A stretch of 64,000 nucleotides of DNA from Salinimicrobium gaetbulicola (GCF_042676025.1 NZ_JBHTJP010000032.1:124001-188000), one strand, 5' to 3'. Counted from the stretch's first letter, positions 26,806-36,578 are shown. Notes: generated by a model from the sequence alone, not told the origin. A program made the numbers and translations.

Positions 26806-28200
26806 TCAATTTCTGTGATAAAGTTGTTTACTGATGAAATTCAGGTTTTTGAAGTTCAGGCTTTTTTTTGTGGTCTTTTTGGGAACAAATTTTTCTTGAT
26901 CTGTTGTCTTTTTGAGATAAAAGAAGCCTATGAATCCTGCTATTATTGAAGCAAGGAAGATACCCACTTTTGCCTGGCTGGCATAAAGTTCATTGTCGAA
27001 TGCAAGTTCCGTAATAAACAAGGACATAGTAAATCCAATGGCTCCCAAAAATCCAAGTCCGTAAATATGATTCCATTTTACACCGGTTGGAAGGACACTT
27101 AATTTAGTTGAAACCATCAATCTTGTAATAAGTACAATACCCAGGAATTTTCCGAGGATCAATCCTAAAACCACACCTATGGTTACCGGATTTAATACAG
27201 CATTGATCGAACTAACATCAATTCTAACGCCTGCATTAGCAAATGCGAAAAGTGGCAGGACCACAAAACTTACTAAAGGATACAATGCATGTTCTAATCT
27301 TTGCAGTGGTGGCGTGGCATCAATTGCCAGGGAAGTGAACTTTTCAATTGATTTTACAATATCCTCTTCGGTAGCTTTTGCTTTGGATTTCCTTTTAACT
27401 TCATTTGAGAGCCACTTAACTTTCCGTAGAAATACCGGAGTGTCTATTTTTTTGGTAGTGGGAATTGTGAATGCTGCAAGCACGGCTGCGATGGTAGCAT
27501 GCACTCCCGAAAGTAAGATGGCCATCCAGAGCCCACCGATTCCCATAAGGGCATAAAACCACACATTTCTTATCCCCATTTGGTTAGCTGTTAACAGGAT
27601 CATTAGGAAGAATCCCGCAATTAAAAGATTTTCTGTAGAGAGTTCAGCAGTATAAAAGAAGGCGATAACCAGGACCGCACCCATGTCATCGACGATCGCG
27701 ATCGCGGTAAGAAATACTTTTAAAGGTAAGGGAACCCGGTCTCCCAATAAATACAGGATCCCAAGGGCAAAGGCAATATCGGTAGCCATGGGAATTCCCC
27801 ACCCGGAAAGAGAGTCTGTTCCCGAATTAAATATAAAGTAAATAGCAGCCGGAACTATCATCCCGCCGGCTGCGGCTGCGATAGGTAGTACGGCTCCTTT
27901 TACACTTGCAAGGTGACCATGCATGATTTCCCGTTTTAGCTCGAGTCCCACCATAAAAAAGAATATGGACATGAGTCCGTCATTGATCCAGTGTAAAAGG
28001 CTTTTTTCGATCAAAAAATCTTCAAATCCAATATGAATATGCTGGTTCCAGAATTCATGGTATTGATGGCTCCAGGGAGAATTGGCAAATAGAACTGCCA
28101 GGATGGCTGAGAAAATGAGCAATAACCCAACAGAGGTTTGTTTCTCAATGAAATTCTTTAACGGTAACAGTAAGTATATTTCCAGGTTGGTTTTTTTCAT
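26806..28200 (-). CDS. nhaA: Na+/H+ antiporter NhaA
   Basis: The 464-residue membrane protein has about 12 hydrophobic segments and the NhaA signatures FFFMVGLELKREIMHG, GWGIPMATDIAFALG and the paired aspartates in TAIAIVDDMGAVLVIAFFY that bind Na+/H+. A charged insert around 265-285 and a Lys-rich tail are cytoplasmic. It expels Na+ in exchange for protons, which suits a marine or salty habitat. The gene stands alone, with 114 nt to pta. Confidence 0.96.
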   Translation of the reverse strand: MKKTNLEIYLLLPLKNFIEKQTSVGLLLIFSAILAVLFANSPWSHQYHEFWNQHIHIGFEDFLIEKSLLHWINDGLMSIFFFMVGLELKREIMHGHLASVKGAVLPIAAAAGGMIVPAAIYFIFNSGTDSLSGWGIPMATDIAFALGILYLLGDRVPLPLKVFLTAIAIVDDMGAVLVIAFFYTAELSTENLLIAGFFLMILLTANQMGIRNVWFYALMGIGGLWMAILLSGVHATIAAVLAAFTIPTTKKIDTPVFLRKVKWLSNEVKRKSKAKATEEDIVKSIEKFTSLAIDATPPLQRLEHALYPLVSFVVLPLFAFANAGVRIDVSSINAVLNPVTIGVVLGLILGKFLGIVLITRLMVSTKLSVLPTGVKWNHIYGLGFLGAIGFTMSLFITELAFDNELYASQAKVGIFLASIIAGFIGFFYLKKTTDQEKFVPKKTTKKSLNFKNLNFISKQLYHRN

Positions 28201-28361
28201 GTCTGGAGTTTTGAGGCCGGTTATTGTTTTAGAAAATCTACCATTAATTTAACGATTTTAATTAGAACAAAGCTGATGAGGATCAGTTACTTGCCTATTT
28301 GTGAAATTTATTTGTTCATCCGATTCAGAACTATCTCAAAATTTAATATTTTAAGAAGGTT

Positions 28362-29093
28362 ATGAAAGATAACTTCTCCAGGAACTCTGATAAATATGCT
28401 CTTTACAGGCCCGGCTATCCGGAAGAACTTTTTCAATACTTAAAAGGGCTTACGACACAAAAGCAAAGGGCCTGGGACTGCGGAACAGGCAACGGACAGG
28501 TAGCTTCAAAATTGTCTGAGTTCATGACCGAAGTTTATGCGACAGATATCAGTGAACAACAGCTCAGTCAGGCTATAAAAAAAGCGAATATCACGTACTC
28601 AAAACAACCGGCTGAAAGCACCAATTTCCCGGAGAAATGCTTTGACCTGATCACCATAGCACAAGCTATACACTGGTTTAATTTTCAGGATTTTTATAAG
28701 GAGGTGCGAAGAGTGTTAAAACCTACCGGTTATATTGCAGTGATAGGTTATGGACTTTTCAGATGTAATCTGGAAACAGAAAATATTATTGACCATTTGT
28801 ACAGGGATATTTTAGGGGAGTATTGGGATGCGGAACGTCAATATCTTGAAGGCAATTACCAGGGAATTCCATTTCCGTTCCGGGAAATTAAAACGCCGGA
28901 ATTCCAACTTTCTGAAAAATGGTCTTTTGAGCACCTTACTGGATATTTGAACACATGGTCGGCAGTTAAGCATTATGAAAAGGCAACTGGAGAAAATCCG
29001 GTATTATTTGTACGTGAAGAACTTCAAAGAGCTTTTGGACAAGAAGGCAAGGTGATATTTCCTACTTTATTCAGGGTAGGAATGCTTAGATAA
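28362..29093 (+). CDS. Class I SAM-dependent methyltransferase
   Basis: The 243-residue protein has motif I AWDCGTGNGQVASKL (about 38-52), the acidic end of strand 2 in VYATDISEQQL (about 60-70), and FDLITIAQAIHWF (about 90-102), the pattern of the methyltransferase type 11 group that includes trans-aconitate methyltransferase-like proteins and yeast Tmt1/Crg1. The substrate is not known. It is a single gene, divergent from nhaA, ending at a poly-A run that belongs to the terminator of the opposing gene. Confidence 0.85.
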   Translation: MKDNFSRNSDKYALYRPGYPEELFQYLKGLTTQKQRAWDCGTGNGQVASKLSEFMTEVYATDISEQQLSQAIKKANITYSKQPAESTNFPEKCFDLITIAQAIHWFNFQDFYKEVRRVLKPTGYIAVIGYGLFRCNLETENIIDHLYRDILGEYWDAERQYLEGNYQGIPFPFREIKTPEFQLSEKWSFEHLTGYLNTWSAVKHYEKATGENPVLFVREELQRAFGQEGKVIFPTLFRVGMLR

Positions 29094-29128
29094 AAAAAAA
29101 GGCGAATCAGATCACTCTGAAACGCCTT
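29091..29128 (-). terminator. Rho-independent terminator for the leftward secreted-protein gene
   Basis: AAGGCG (29099-29104) pairs with CGCCTT (29123-29128), extended by CAGA/TCTG. Nine A residues on the plus strand give a T-tract for leftward transcripts. It overlaps the methyltransferase stop codon. Confidence 0.75.
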
Positions 29129-29191
29129 TACAGTGTAGGGTATATTGAGTACATTTTAAGAAAAAACAGCCCTAACTCTCTTTTTTCCTAC

Positions 29192-29596
29192 CTAATCTGC
29201 ATCTGCCATTATAGGGTCTTTCATGTACCTTTCCTCGATCACGCTGTCTTTTACCTTGTCATATCGCAGGGTTCTAAAATTCCCTAAAGAATCAAACCGT
29301 CCAAAAGAAACATTATCATTGATTGAACTGGTCATTATATATAAGCCGTCATCTGTAGTTTTGCGAAGGTCACCGAAGTCAATATTTTCAGAGTTCTGAT
29401 TGGTTCTTATGTGAATACGACCTGCTTCCGGGGTAAAAGTAAATTGCTGATCATGTAACTTATATTTTGTGGGTTCAATAAGTTTGAAATAGGGATGATT
29501 ATTTTGGTTTTCGGAGGAATTCTCTTTATTCTCTGTTTTTTGAGAGAATCCTGTCATGCAGAAAAGAAGGGAGAATAATAATACTAAGGTTCTCAT
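29192..29596 (-). CDS. Secreted protein of unknown function
   Basis: From the ATG at 29596 this is a 134-residue protein with a clear signal peptide (MRTLVLLFSLLFCMTGFSQ). The mature part is polar, beginning with an Asn/Glu-rich stretch, and has no domain I recognise. The frame is open upstream to 29782, but that part is low-quality coding sequence and overlaps the ychF promoter, so I take the shorter form. It is transcribed divergently from ychF. Confidence 0.65.
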   Translation of the reverse strand: MRTLVLLFSLLFCMTGFSQKTENKENSSENQNNHPYFKLIEPTKYKLHDQQFTFTPEAGRIHIRTNQNSENIDFGDLRKTTDDGLYIMTSSINDNVSFGRFDSLGNFRTLRYDKVKDSVIEERYMKDPIMADAD

Positions 29597-29696
29597 TAGC
29601 TCATCTTTGAATATTATAAAATTAAGGGATACTCTTGTTAAGAGCTGATAAAGCTTCGTTACATTTTTATTAAAAGATGAGAAATCAGGGAAAAAC

Positions 29697-29716
29697 CTTC
29701 TGAAATTTTTCAGAAG
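29697..29716. repeat. Inverted repeat upstream of ychF
   Basis: CTTCTGAAA and TTTCAGAAG form 9-bp arms separated by two bases. It lies 32 nt before the ychF -7 element, where a regulator could bind. A related inverted repeat occurs downstream of ychF (30947-30972). Confidence 0.5.
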
Positions 29717-29748
29717 CACAACTGTATTTATTTCTCGATACTTATACT

Positions 29749-29756
29749 TATCTTTG
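29749..29756 (+). promoter_or_regulatory. Probable -7 element for ychF
   Basis: TATCTTTG matches TAnnTTTG and lies 32 nt before the ATG. Confidence 0.55.
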
Positions 29757-29788
29757 CAGCCGCAAAAAACAGCACCAAACACTATTAT

Positions 29789-30883
29789 ATGAAAGCCGGA
29801 ATTGTAGGATTACCAAACGTAGGAAAATCAACATTGTTCAATTGTCTGTCAAACGCAAAGGCACAAAGCGCGAATTTCCCTTTTTGTACCATTGAACCGA
29901 ATGTTGGAGTGGTAAACGTACCCGATAAAAGGCTTGAAAAGCTGGAAAGCCTTGTGAATCCTGAAAGAGTACTTCCTGCAACTGTTGAGATCGTCGATAT
30001 TGCCGGTCTTGTAAAAGGTGCCAGCAAGGGTGAAGGTTTAGGTAACCAATTCCTGGGAAATATTCGTGAAACTGATGCGATCCTGCACGTTCTTCGTTGT
30101 TTTCAAAATGATAATATTGTTCACGTTGATGGTTCAATTGATCCTGTTAGAGATAAAGAGACCATTGACATGGAACTTCAGTTGAAGGACCTAGAAACGG
30201 TTGAAAAGAAGCTGGATAAGGTAAAACGTGCTGCAAAAACAGGAAATAAAGAAGCTCAAAAAGAAGAAGCGGCTCTTTTAAAAGTGAAAGCCGGACTTGA
30301 AGCTGGAAACTCAGTTAGAGCGGTAGAGCTTACAGAATCTGAAAGAGAAGAATTTATCAAGCCTTTACAGTTCATTACAGATAAACCTGTAATGTACGTT
30401 TGTAATGTAAATGAAGAAGATGCTGTTTCCGGAAATGAATATGTGGAAAAGGTAAAAGAAGCTGTGAAGAACGAAGGCGCCGAAGTACTGGTGCTGGCAG
30501 TAGGAACAGAAGCTGATATTACTGAACTGGAAGATTATGAGGAGCGTCAAATGTTTCTTCAGGACATTGGTCTAGATGAACCTGGATCTGCTAAACTAAT
30601 TCGAGGAGCCTATAAATTGCTTAACCTTCAAACATATTTTACTGCCGGTGTAAAAGAGGTGAGGGCCTGGACCATACCGGTTGGTTCCACTGCGCCACAG
30701 GCTGCAGGAGTTATACATACCGACTTCGAAAAAGGTTTTATCCGTGCTGAAGTGATCGCCTATGATGATTATGTGTCATTCGGAAGTGAAGCGAAGGTGA
30801 AAGAAGCCGGGAAAATGCGGGTAGAAGGGAAGGAATACATCGTTAAGGACGGTGATGTGATGCACTTCAGGTTTAACGTGTAA
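29789..30883 (+). CDS. ychF: Redox-regulated ATPase/GTPase YchF (Obg family)
   Basis: The 364-residue protein has the P-loop GLPNVGKST (about 7-15), the switch II region VDIAGLVKGASKGEG, the unusual NxxE-type specificity motif in MYVCNVNEED (YchF/OLA1 prefers ATP), a coiled-coil insert at about 125-165, and a C-terminal TGS domain. Length and order are standard. It binds ribosomes and has been linked to oxidative stress response; this is family knowledge. It is a single gene with its own promoter. Confidence 0.96.
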   Translation: MKAGIVGLPNVGKSTLFNCLSNAKAQSANFPFCTIEPNVGVVNVPDKRLEKLESLVNPERVLPATVEIVDIAGLVKGASKGEGLGNQFLGNIRETDAILHVLRCFQNDNIVHVDGSIDPVRDKETIDMELQLKDLETVEKKLDKVKRAAKTGNKEAQKEEAALLKVKAGLEAGNSVRAVELTESEREEFIKPLQFITDKPVMYVCNVNEEDAVSGNEYVEKVKEAVKNEGAEVLVLAVGTEADITELEDYEERQMFLQDIGLDEPGSAKLIRGAYKLLNLQTYFTAGVKEVRAWTIPVGSTAPQAAGVIHTDFEKGFIRAEVIAYDDYVSFGSEAKVKEAGKMRVEGKEYIVKDGDVMHFRFNV

Positions 30884-30946
30884 ACCGAACTTCTCACTTT
30901 TAAATACTTCGCCCTCATAATAGGAGCGAAATCTTTTTCTTGAAAA

Positions 30947-30972
30947 TTTCTGAAAAATAATAATTTCAGAAA
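30947..30972. repeat. Inverted repeat downstream of ychF
   Basis: TTTCTGAAA (30947-30955) and TTTCAGAAA (30964-30972) form a 9-bp hairpin with an 8-nt loop, not followed by a T-tract. The core TTCTGAAA/TTTCAGAA is the same as in the repeat before ychF. Confidence 0.45.
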
Positions 30973-31103
30973 ATGAGCTTTTGAAAGGTATTTCTTACAC
31001 ACTCTTTTTCAGGCTGTAAATCAATTGTGTGAAACATTTGTTAATTATTTTGTGAGCGGAAGGTTTCAACTTTTTGGTGGAAATCTTATATTAGCCACAT
31101 AAC

Positions 31104-31109
31104 AGGAGG
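31104..31109 (+). promoter_or_regulatory. Shine-Dalgarno-like site of parE
   Basis: AGGAGG lies 8 nt before the parE ATG. A full SD is rare in this window and in Bacteroidota, where it is not the main determinant of initiation. Confidence 0.5.
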
Positions 31110-31117
31110 AAGAACCT

Positions 31118-32971
31118 ATGAGCGAAGAAACAAAATATACCGAGGACAATATACGGTCGCTGGACTGGAAGGAGCATATTAGAATGCGTCCCGGAATGTA
31201 TATTGGAAAACTTGGTGACGGCTCCAGTGCCGATGATGGGATCTATATTCTATTAAAAGAGGTGATTGATAACTGTATCGATGAATTTGTCATGGGTGCA
31301 GGTAAAACCATTGAAATTTCCGTTCAAAACCAAAAAGTGATCGTTCGTGATTACGGACGTGGGATTCCTTTAGGGAAAGTGGTTGATGTGGTTTCTAAAA
31401 TGAACACCGGTGGAAAGTATGACACCCGTGCGTTTAAGAAATCTGTTGGTCTGAACGGGGTTGGTACCAAGGCTGTTAACGCGCTTTCTTCCAATTTTAG
31501 AGTAGAGTCTACCAGGGATGGGAAATCCAAATCTGCAGAATTTGAGCAAGGTAATCTGATTAATGAGGAAGAACTTGAAGAAACCTCCAGAAGAAGAGGA
31601 ACCAAGGTTACTTTCACTCCAGATGAACTGATCTTTAAACACTATAAGTTTAGATCTGAATACATTGAAAAAATGCTTAAGAACTATGTGTACCTCAATC
31701 CGGGGCTTACAATAGTTTTTAATGGCGAGAAGTTCTATTCCGAAAACGGATTAAAAGACCTTCTTGCAGACAGCATCCATCAGGATGACAGGCTGTATCC
31801 TATTATTCACCTTAGAGGGAACGACATTGAGGTGGCGATCACCCATAGTAAATCTCAATACAGCGAAGAATACCATTCCTTTGTGAATGGTCAGAATACT
31901 TCACAAGGTGGAACGCATCAATCGGCTTTTAGAGAAGCGCTTGTGAAGACCATCAGGGAGTTCTACGGAAAGAATTTCGAAGCGAGTGATGTTCGAAAAT
32001 CTGTAGTTTCAGCCATTTCAATCAAGGTAATGGAGCCTGTTTTTGAGAGTCAGACCAAGACCAAACTGGGGTCTACAGATATGGGGGGAGACCTTCCGAC
32101 GGTTAGAACTTATATCAACGATTTCTTAAAAACACAATTAGATAATTACCTCCACAAAAATCAGGAAACTGCCGAATTACTTCAGCGTAAGATCTTGCAG
32201 GCTGAGCGTGAGAGAAAGGAATTATCTGGAATTAGAAAACTGGCAAAGGATCGTGCGAAAAAAGCCAGTCTTCACAATAAAAAATTAAGAGACTGCCGAA
32301 TTCACCTGGGGGATAATAAAAAGGAAAGATATCTTGAAAGCACCCTTTTTATCACCGAGGGTGACTCTGCGAGTGGATCGATCACTAAATCCCGCGATGT
32401 AAATACTCAGGCGGTATTCAGTTTAAGAGGGAAGCCTTTGAATTCCTACGGGATGTCAAAGAAGATCGTATACGAGAATGAGGAATTCAACCTGCTTCAG
32501 GCGGCTTTAAATATTGAAGAGTCGATGGAAGACCTTCGGTATAATAATATTGTGATCGCGACCGATGCCGATGTCGATGGAATGCACATCAGGTTGTTAT
32601 TGATCACCTTCTTTTTGCAATTCTTTCCGGAGTTGATAAAGGAGAATCACTTATATATTCTTCAGACGCCACTTTTCAGGGTAAGAAATAAAAAAGAAAC
32701 CATTTACTGTTATAGTGAGTATGAGAGGAAAGAGGCAGTAGCCAAACTTTCCGGAAAACCTGAGATCACACGATTTAAGGGGCTTGGTGAGATTTCACCA
32801 GATGAATTCCAGCATTTTATTGGTGATGATATCCGCTTGGATCCGGTTATGCTGGATAAGGATATGTCAATTGAAGAGCTGTTGAGTTTTTATATGGGAA
32901 AAAATACACCGGACCGACAAGAGTTCATTATTGATAATCTTAAGGTTGAACTGGATCTGATCGAAGAGTAG
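31118..32971 (+). CDS. parE: DNA topoisomerase IV subunit B (ParE)
   Basis: The 617-residue protein has the GHKL ATPase domain (HIRMRPGMYIG at about 19-29, EVIDNCIDEF, the ATP lid VGLNGVGTKAVNALS), the transducer domain and the TOPRIM domain with TEGDSASGSI and the DxD in ATDADVDGMHIR. Topoisomerase IV decatenates daughter chromosomes. I prefer ParE to GyrB because of its short length and because a ParC-type A subunit follows. It heads the operon parE, membrane gene, parC, mscL. Confidence 0.94.
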   Translation: MSEETKYTEDNIRSLDWKEHIRMRPGMYIGKLGDGSSADDGIYILLKEVIDNCIDEFVMGAGKTIEISVQNQKVIVRDYGRGIPLGKVVDVVSKMNTGGKYDTRAFKKSVGLNGVGTKAVNALSSNFRVESTRDGKSKSAEFEQGNLINEEELEETSRRRGTKVTFTPDELIFKHYKFRSEYIEKMLKNYVYLNPGLTIVFNGEKFYSENGLKDLLADSIHQDDRLYPIIHLRGNDIEVAITHSKSQYSEEYHSFVNGQNTSQGGTHQSAFREALVKTIREFYGKNFEASDVRKSVVSAISIKVMEPVFESQTKTKLGSTDMGGDLPTVRTYINDFLKTQLDNYLHKNQETAELLQRKILQAERERKELSGIRKLAKDRAKKASLHNKKLRDCRIHLGDNKKERYLESTLFITEGDSASGSITKSRDVNTQAVFSLRGKPLNSYGMSKKIVYENEEFNLLQAALNIEESMEDLRYNNIVIATDADVDGMHIRLLLITFFLQFFPELIKENHLYILQTPLFRVRNKKETIYCYSEYERKEAVAKLSGKPEITRFKGLGEISPDEFQHFIGDDIRLDPVMLDKDMSIEELLSFYMGKNTPDRQEFIIDNLKVELDLIEE

Positions 32972-32972
32972 G

Positions 32973-33455
32973 ATGAAGTTCAAAAACAAAAAGGAAACAA
33001 GCATAGTTCCTTCGGTCTATATTTTAGTGTTGGTGGTATTTTTCACCAATACATTCGCTTCGATTGAATTGAAGTATGATGATGTTCCTTTTAATTACAG
33101 CAGTTTGATCCCAAGTGTGATCGCTGTTCTATTAGGAGTGTACATTTTTATAATTGGCAGATCATTCGAATTTGATAGTGACGGGGAAACCCTCAATTTA
33201 CGCAGCAACGGACTCCTGCTTTCTAATTTTATGAGATACCGGGACCAACGAACTGAAATTCCGAAGTCTAAATTACAGGGGTTCAGAGTGGAGAATTACT
33301 TTTTTTTCAAGCAGCTCCACATTTTTATCAATTCAAGAAATCATAGAGGTTACCGCCATTATAAATATAACATTACTTTATTATCGGGAAATAAGACCCG
33401 GTTATTAAAGACTTCTTTAGCAAAAGTGTTAGAGAAAAATAAAGCAAAGTCTTAA
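32973..33455 (+). CDS. Small membrane protein between parE and parC
   Basis: The 160-residue protein has two hydrophobic segments (about 12-28 and 44-64) and then a polar, basic domain of about 95 residues with FEFDSDGETLNLRSNG. It is like proteins that present a small beta-rich cytoplasmic domain from a two-helix anchor. I do not recognise the family. It starts one nt after the parE stop and ends directly before the parC ATG, so it is surely co-translated with both topoisomerase IV subunits. Confidence 0.75.
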   Translation: MKFKNKKETSIVPSVYILVLVVFFTNTFASIELKYDDVPFNYSSLIPSVIAVLLGVYIFIIGRSFEFDSDGETLNLRSNGLLLSNFMRYRDQRTEIPKSKLQGFRVENYFFFKQLHIFINSRNHRGYRHYKYNITLLSGNKTRLLKTSLAKVLEKNKAKS

Positions 33456-36137
33456 ATGGAGAACGAAAATCAGAACGATCCTCAAGAGGAACAATTTGAC
33501 CAGAGTCCGGAAGTGCAAGGGGAAGAGCAGGAAGTTCTTACCCGGGTAACCGGTATGTATAAAGACTGGTTTTTAGATTATGCTTCATATGTAATTCTTG
33601 AAAGAGCAGTTCCTGCTATCGAGGATGGCTTTAAGCCGGTGCAGAGACGTATCATGCATTCCATGAAAGATCTGGATGATGGGCGCTATAACAAGGTTGC
33701 GAACATTGTTGGTCATACCATGCAGTATCATCCTCACGGGGACGCGAGTATTGGAGATGCGATGGTGCAGGTGGGCCAAAAAGACCTTTTGATCGATACC
33801 CAGGGGAACTGGGGAAATATACTTACCGGAGATGGATCGGCCGCAGCCCGATATATTGAGGCACGATTGTCAAAGTTCGCTCTGGATGTAGTTTATAATC
33901 CCAAGATCACCGAATGGCAGCTTTCTTACGACGGAAGAAAAAAAGAACCGGTAAACCTTCCGGTAATGTTTCCGCTTTTGCTTGCTCAAGGAGCTGAAGG
34001 GATCGCCGTAGGACTAAGTACCAAGATCCTGCCCCATAACTTTATTGAGCTCATAGACGCCAGTGTAAAACACCTTAAAGGAAAGAGATTTCAAATTTTT
34101 CCAGACTTTGCAACAGGAGGGATCGCTGATGTCACAAACTATAATGACGGACTAAGAGGAGGTCGTGTAAGGGTGCGCGCAAAGATATCTCAGTTAGATA
34201 AAAACACACTGGTTATAAAGGAGATACCTTTTAGCACTAACACTTCTACTTTAATTGATTCTATCCTTAAAGCCAACGAAAAAGGAAAGATAAAGGTCAA
34301 AAAAATTGAGGACAATACCTCCAGTGAAGTAGAGATCCTTATCCATTTACCGAATAATATTTCGCCGGATAAAACCATTGATGCCCTTTACGCCTTCACC
34401 AATTGTGAGGTCTCAATTTCTCCGCTTAGTTGTGTGATCATCGACAATAAGCCTGCATTTTTAGGAGTTTCTGAAATTTTACGACGCTCTACAGATCATA
34501 CGGTGGCACTTTTGAAGAGTGACCTGGAGATAAAACTGGATGAATTTCAGGAGCAATGGCATTTCGCGTCACTGGAAAGGATCTTCATTGAGAAGAGGAT
34601 CTATCGCGACATTGAAGAAGAGGAGACCTGGGAAGGTGTGATCAAGGCGATCGATGCCGGATTAAAACCGCATATCACACACTTGAAGCGAGCGGTGACC
34701 GAAGAAGATATTGTGAGATTGACCGAGATCCGTATCAAGCGTATCTCAAAGTTCGATATAGATAAGGCACAGCAAAAAATTGAGGCTCTGGAAGATGAGA
34801 TCGCTCAAATAAAACATCATCTGGATAACCTTATTGAGTATGCTATCGCTTATTTCAACAGACTTAAGAAAGACTACGGAAAAGGTAAAGAAAGAAAAAC
34901 AGAACTTCGAATTTTCGAAGATATTGAAGCGACAAAAGTTGTAATTCGAAATACAAAACTTTACGTGAACCGAAAAGAAGGTTTCGTAGGAACATCTTTG
35001 AAGCGCGATGAATATGTAACTGACTGTTCAGATATAGACGATGTCATCTGCTTTACCAAGGATGGTAAGATGATGGTGACCAAGGTGGATTCTAAAACCT
35101 TTATTGGCAAAGACATCATTCACGTTGCGATTTTCAAGAAAAAAGACAAGAGGACCATCTACAACCTTATCTACAAGGATGGAAAAGGTGGATCTTCTTA
35201 CATCAAGAGATTTGCTGTCACTTCGGTAACCCGGGATCGGGAATATGATTTAACTCAAGGCAAAAAAGGATCTGAGATCCTGTATTTCACCGCAAATCCA
35301 AATGGGGAAGCAGAAGTGGTGATGGTTTACCTTAGACAGGTGGGAAGCATCAAAAAATTGAAATTCGAAGTAGATTTTGCTGATATGGCTATTAAAGGCC
35401 GTGCAGTAAAAGGAAACATCGTGACAAAATATCCGGTGAAAAAAATTGAACTGAAGGAGGAAGGGGTATCAACCCTGAAACCTCGTAGAATTTGGTTCGA
35501 CGAAACCGTGAAGAGATTGAACGTCGATGACCGTGGTGAATTGCTGGGAGAATTTAAAGGCGAAGACAGGTTGTTGATCATTACACAGAATGGAGTTGCA
35601 AAAACCATTAAACCGGAACTAACCACTCGATTTGATGAGAATATTGTGGTTCTCGAAAAATGGGTTCCAAATAAACCAATTTCCGCGATCTACTGGGAAG
35701 CTGAAAAAGAAAAATTCTACGTAAAACGATTCCTGATTGAAAATGAGGAGAAAGAGGAAAATTTCATAGGGGATCATCCTAAGTCGTACCTCGAGATCGT
35801 TTCTACAGATTATTTACCGGTAGCCGAAGTAGTATACACTAAAATAAGAGGAAAAGATCAGAAACCTAATGACGTTCTTGAACTTGAAGAATTCATTTCG
35901 GTAAAGGGGATTAAGGCGCTTGGTAATCAGCTTACTACGGAAAAGGTTAAGCAGATAAATTTATTGGATCCTAAACCTTTTGAAGCTCCTGCCGAAACAG
36001 TTCTCGAAGAAATGGAAGTTGTAGATGAGGAAGATGTTAACGGTGAAGATTCTGATGAATCTCCGGATTTTTCCGAAGGGAAAATAAAGAAAAAGGGCAA
36101 TCCTGATGATAAGACCCAAATAAAGCTTTTTGATTAA
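33456..36137 (+). CDS. parC: DNA topoisomerase IV subunit A (ParC)
   Basis: The 893-residue protein has the breakage-reunion domain with LERAVPAIEDGFKPVQRRI (about 48-66), HGDASIGDAM and the active-site tyrosine in SAAARYIEARLS (Tyr133), then the coiled tower and a C-terminal beta-pinwheel (from about 500). The acidic tail (residues 850-885) is Glu/Asp-rich and ends in TQIKLFD. It pairs with ParE upstream and shares one base with the mscL start (TAATG). Confidence 0.94.
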   Translation: MENENQNDPQEEQFDQSPEVQGEEQEVLTRVTGMYKDWFLDYASYVILERAVPAIEDGFKPVQRRIMHSMKDLDDGRYNKVANIVGHTMQYHPHGDASIGDAMVQVGQKDLLIDTQGNWGNILTGDGSAAARYIEARLSKFALDVVYNPKITEWQLSYDGRKKEPVNLPVMFPLLLAQGAEGIAVGLSTKILPHNFIELIDASVKHLKGKRFQIFPDFATGGIADVTNYNDGLRGGRVRVRAKISQLDKNTLVIKEIPFSTNTSTLIDSILKANEKGKIKVKKIEDNTSSEVEILIHLPNNISPDKTIDALYAFTNCEVSISPLSCVIIDNKPAFLGVSEILRRSTDHTVALLKSDLEIKLDEFQEQWHFASLERIFIEKRIYRDIEEEETWEGVIKAIDAGLKPHITHLKRAVTEEDIVRLTEIRIKRISKFDIDKAQQKIEALEDEIAQIKHHLDNLIEYAIAYFNRLKKDYGKGKERKTELRIFEDIEATKVVIRNTKLYVNRKEGFVGTSLKRDEYVTDCSDIDDVICFTKDGKMMVTKVDSKTFIGKDIIHVAIFKKKDKRTIYNLIYKDGKGGSSYIKRFAVTSVTRDREYDLTQGKKGSEILYFTANPNGEAEVVMVYLRQVGSIKKLKFEVDFADMAIKGRAVKGNIVTKYPVKKIELKEEGVSTLKPRRIWFDETVKRLNVDDRGELLGEFKGEDRLLIITQNGVAKTIKPELTTRFDENIVVLEKWVPNKPISAIYWEAEKEKFYVKRFLIENEEKEENFIGDHPKSYLEIVSTDYLPVAEVVYTKIRGKDQKPNDVLELEEFISVKGIKALGNQLTTEKVKQINLLDPKPFEAPAETVLEEMEVVDEEDVNGEDSDESPDFSEGKIKKKGNPDDKTQIKLFD

Positions 36138-36577
36138 TGGGATTGCTGAAGGAGTTTAAGGAATTTGCGATCAAAGGGAACATGATCGACATGGCTGTAG
36201 GTATTATTATAGGAACAGCCTTTAATAAAGTCCTCACTGTCCTGGTACAGCAAATAATCATGCCTCCGTTATCTATGATGACTGCGGGCATCAATTACGC
36301 CGATAGAAAATATATTCTGCGCGAAGCTTCCCCGGCAATTGACGGCAGCTCTAAGACCGAAGAAATATCCATAGGCTATGGACTTTTAATTGAGGTATTG
36401 ATAGATTTTCTTGTTATTGGTTTCACCATCTTTTTGGTGGTGAAGGTCATGAATCGTTTCCGAAGAAAAGCAGAAGATCCCAATAATAAGGAGGTTGCAC
36501 CAGCACGGAACATTCAACTCCTGGAGAACATCAATAAGTTGATGGAAGAACAAAATGATCTTTTAAAGAAGAAATAG
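36137..36577 (+). CDS. mscL: Large-conductance mechanosensitive channel MscL
   Basis: The 146-residue protein starts LKEFKEFAIKGNMIDMAVGIIIGTAF, the very conserved MscL TM1, and has TM2 at about 75-100 and a charged C-terminal helix. MscL opens under membrane tension and releases solutes on osmotic downshock. It overlaps the parC stop by one base, which suggests read-through expression with the topoisomerase IV genes. It converges with the lipoprotein gene, with one base between the stops. Confidence 0.96.
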   Translation: MGLLKEFKEFAIKGNMIDMAVGIIIGTAFNKVLTVLVQQIIMPPLSMMTAGINYADRKYILREASPAIDGSSKTEEISIGYGLLIEVLIDFLVIGFTIFLVVKVMNRFRRKAEDPNNKEVAPARNIQLLENINKLMEEQNDLLKKK

Positions 36578-36578
36578 A

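Noticed and set aside
29597..29782. N-terminal extension of the secreted protein upstream of its signal peptide
   Set aside because: It would place the signal peptide internally and cover the ychF promoter region.
31118..36137. gyrB/gyrA instead of parE/parC
   Set aside because: The B subunit is short (617 residues) and the adjacent pair with a small gene between them is the topoisomerase IV arrangement of this group.
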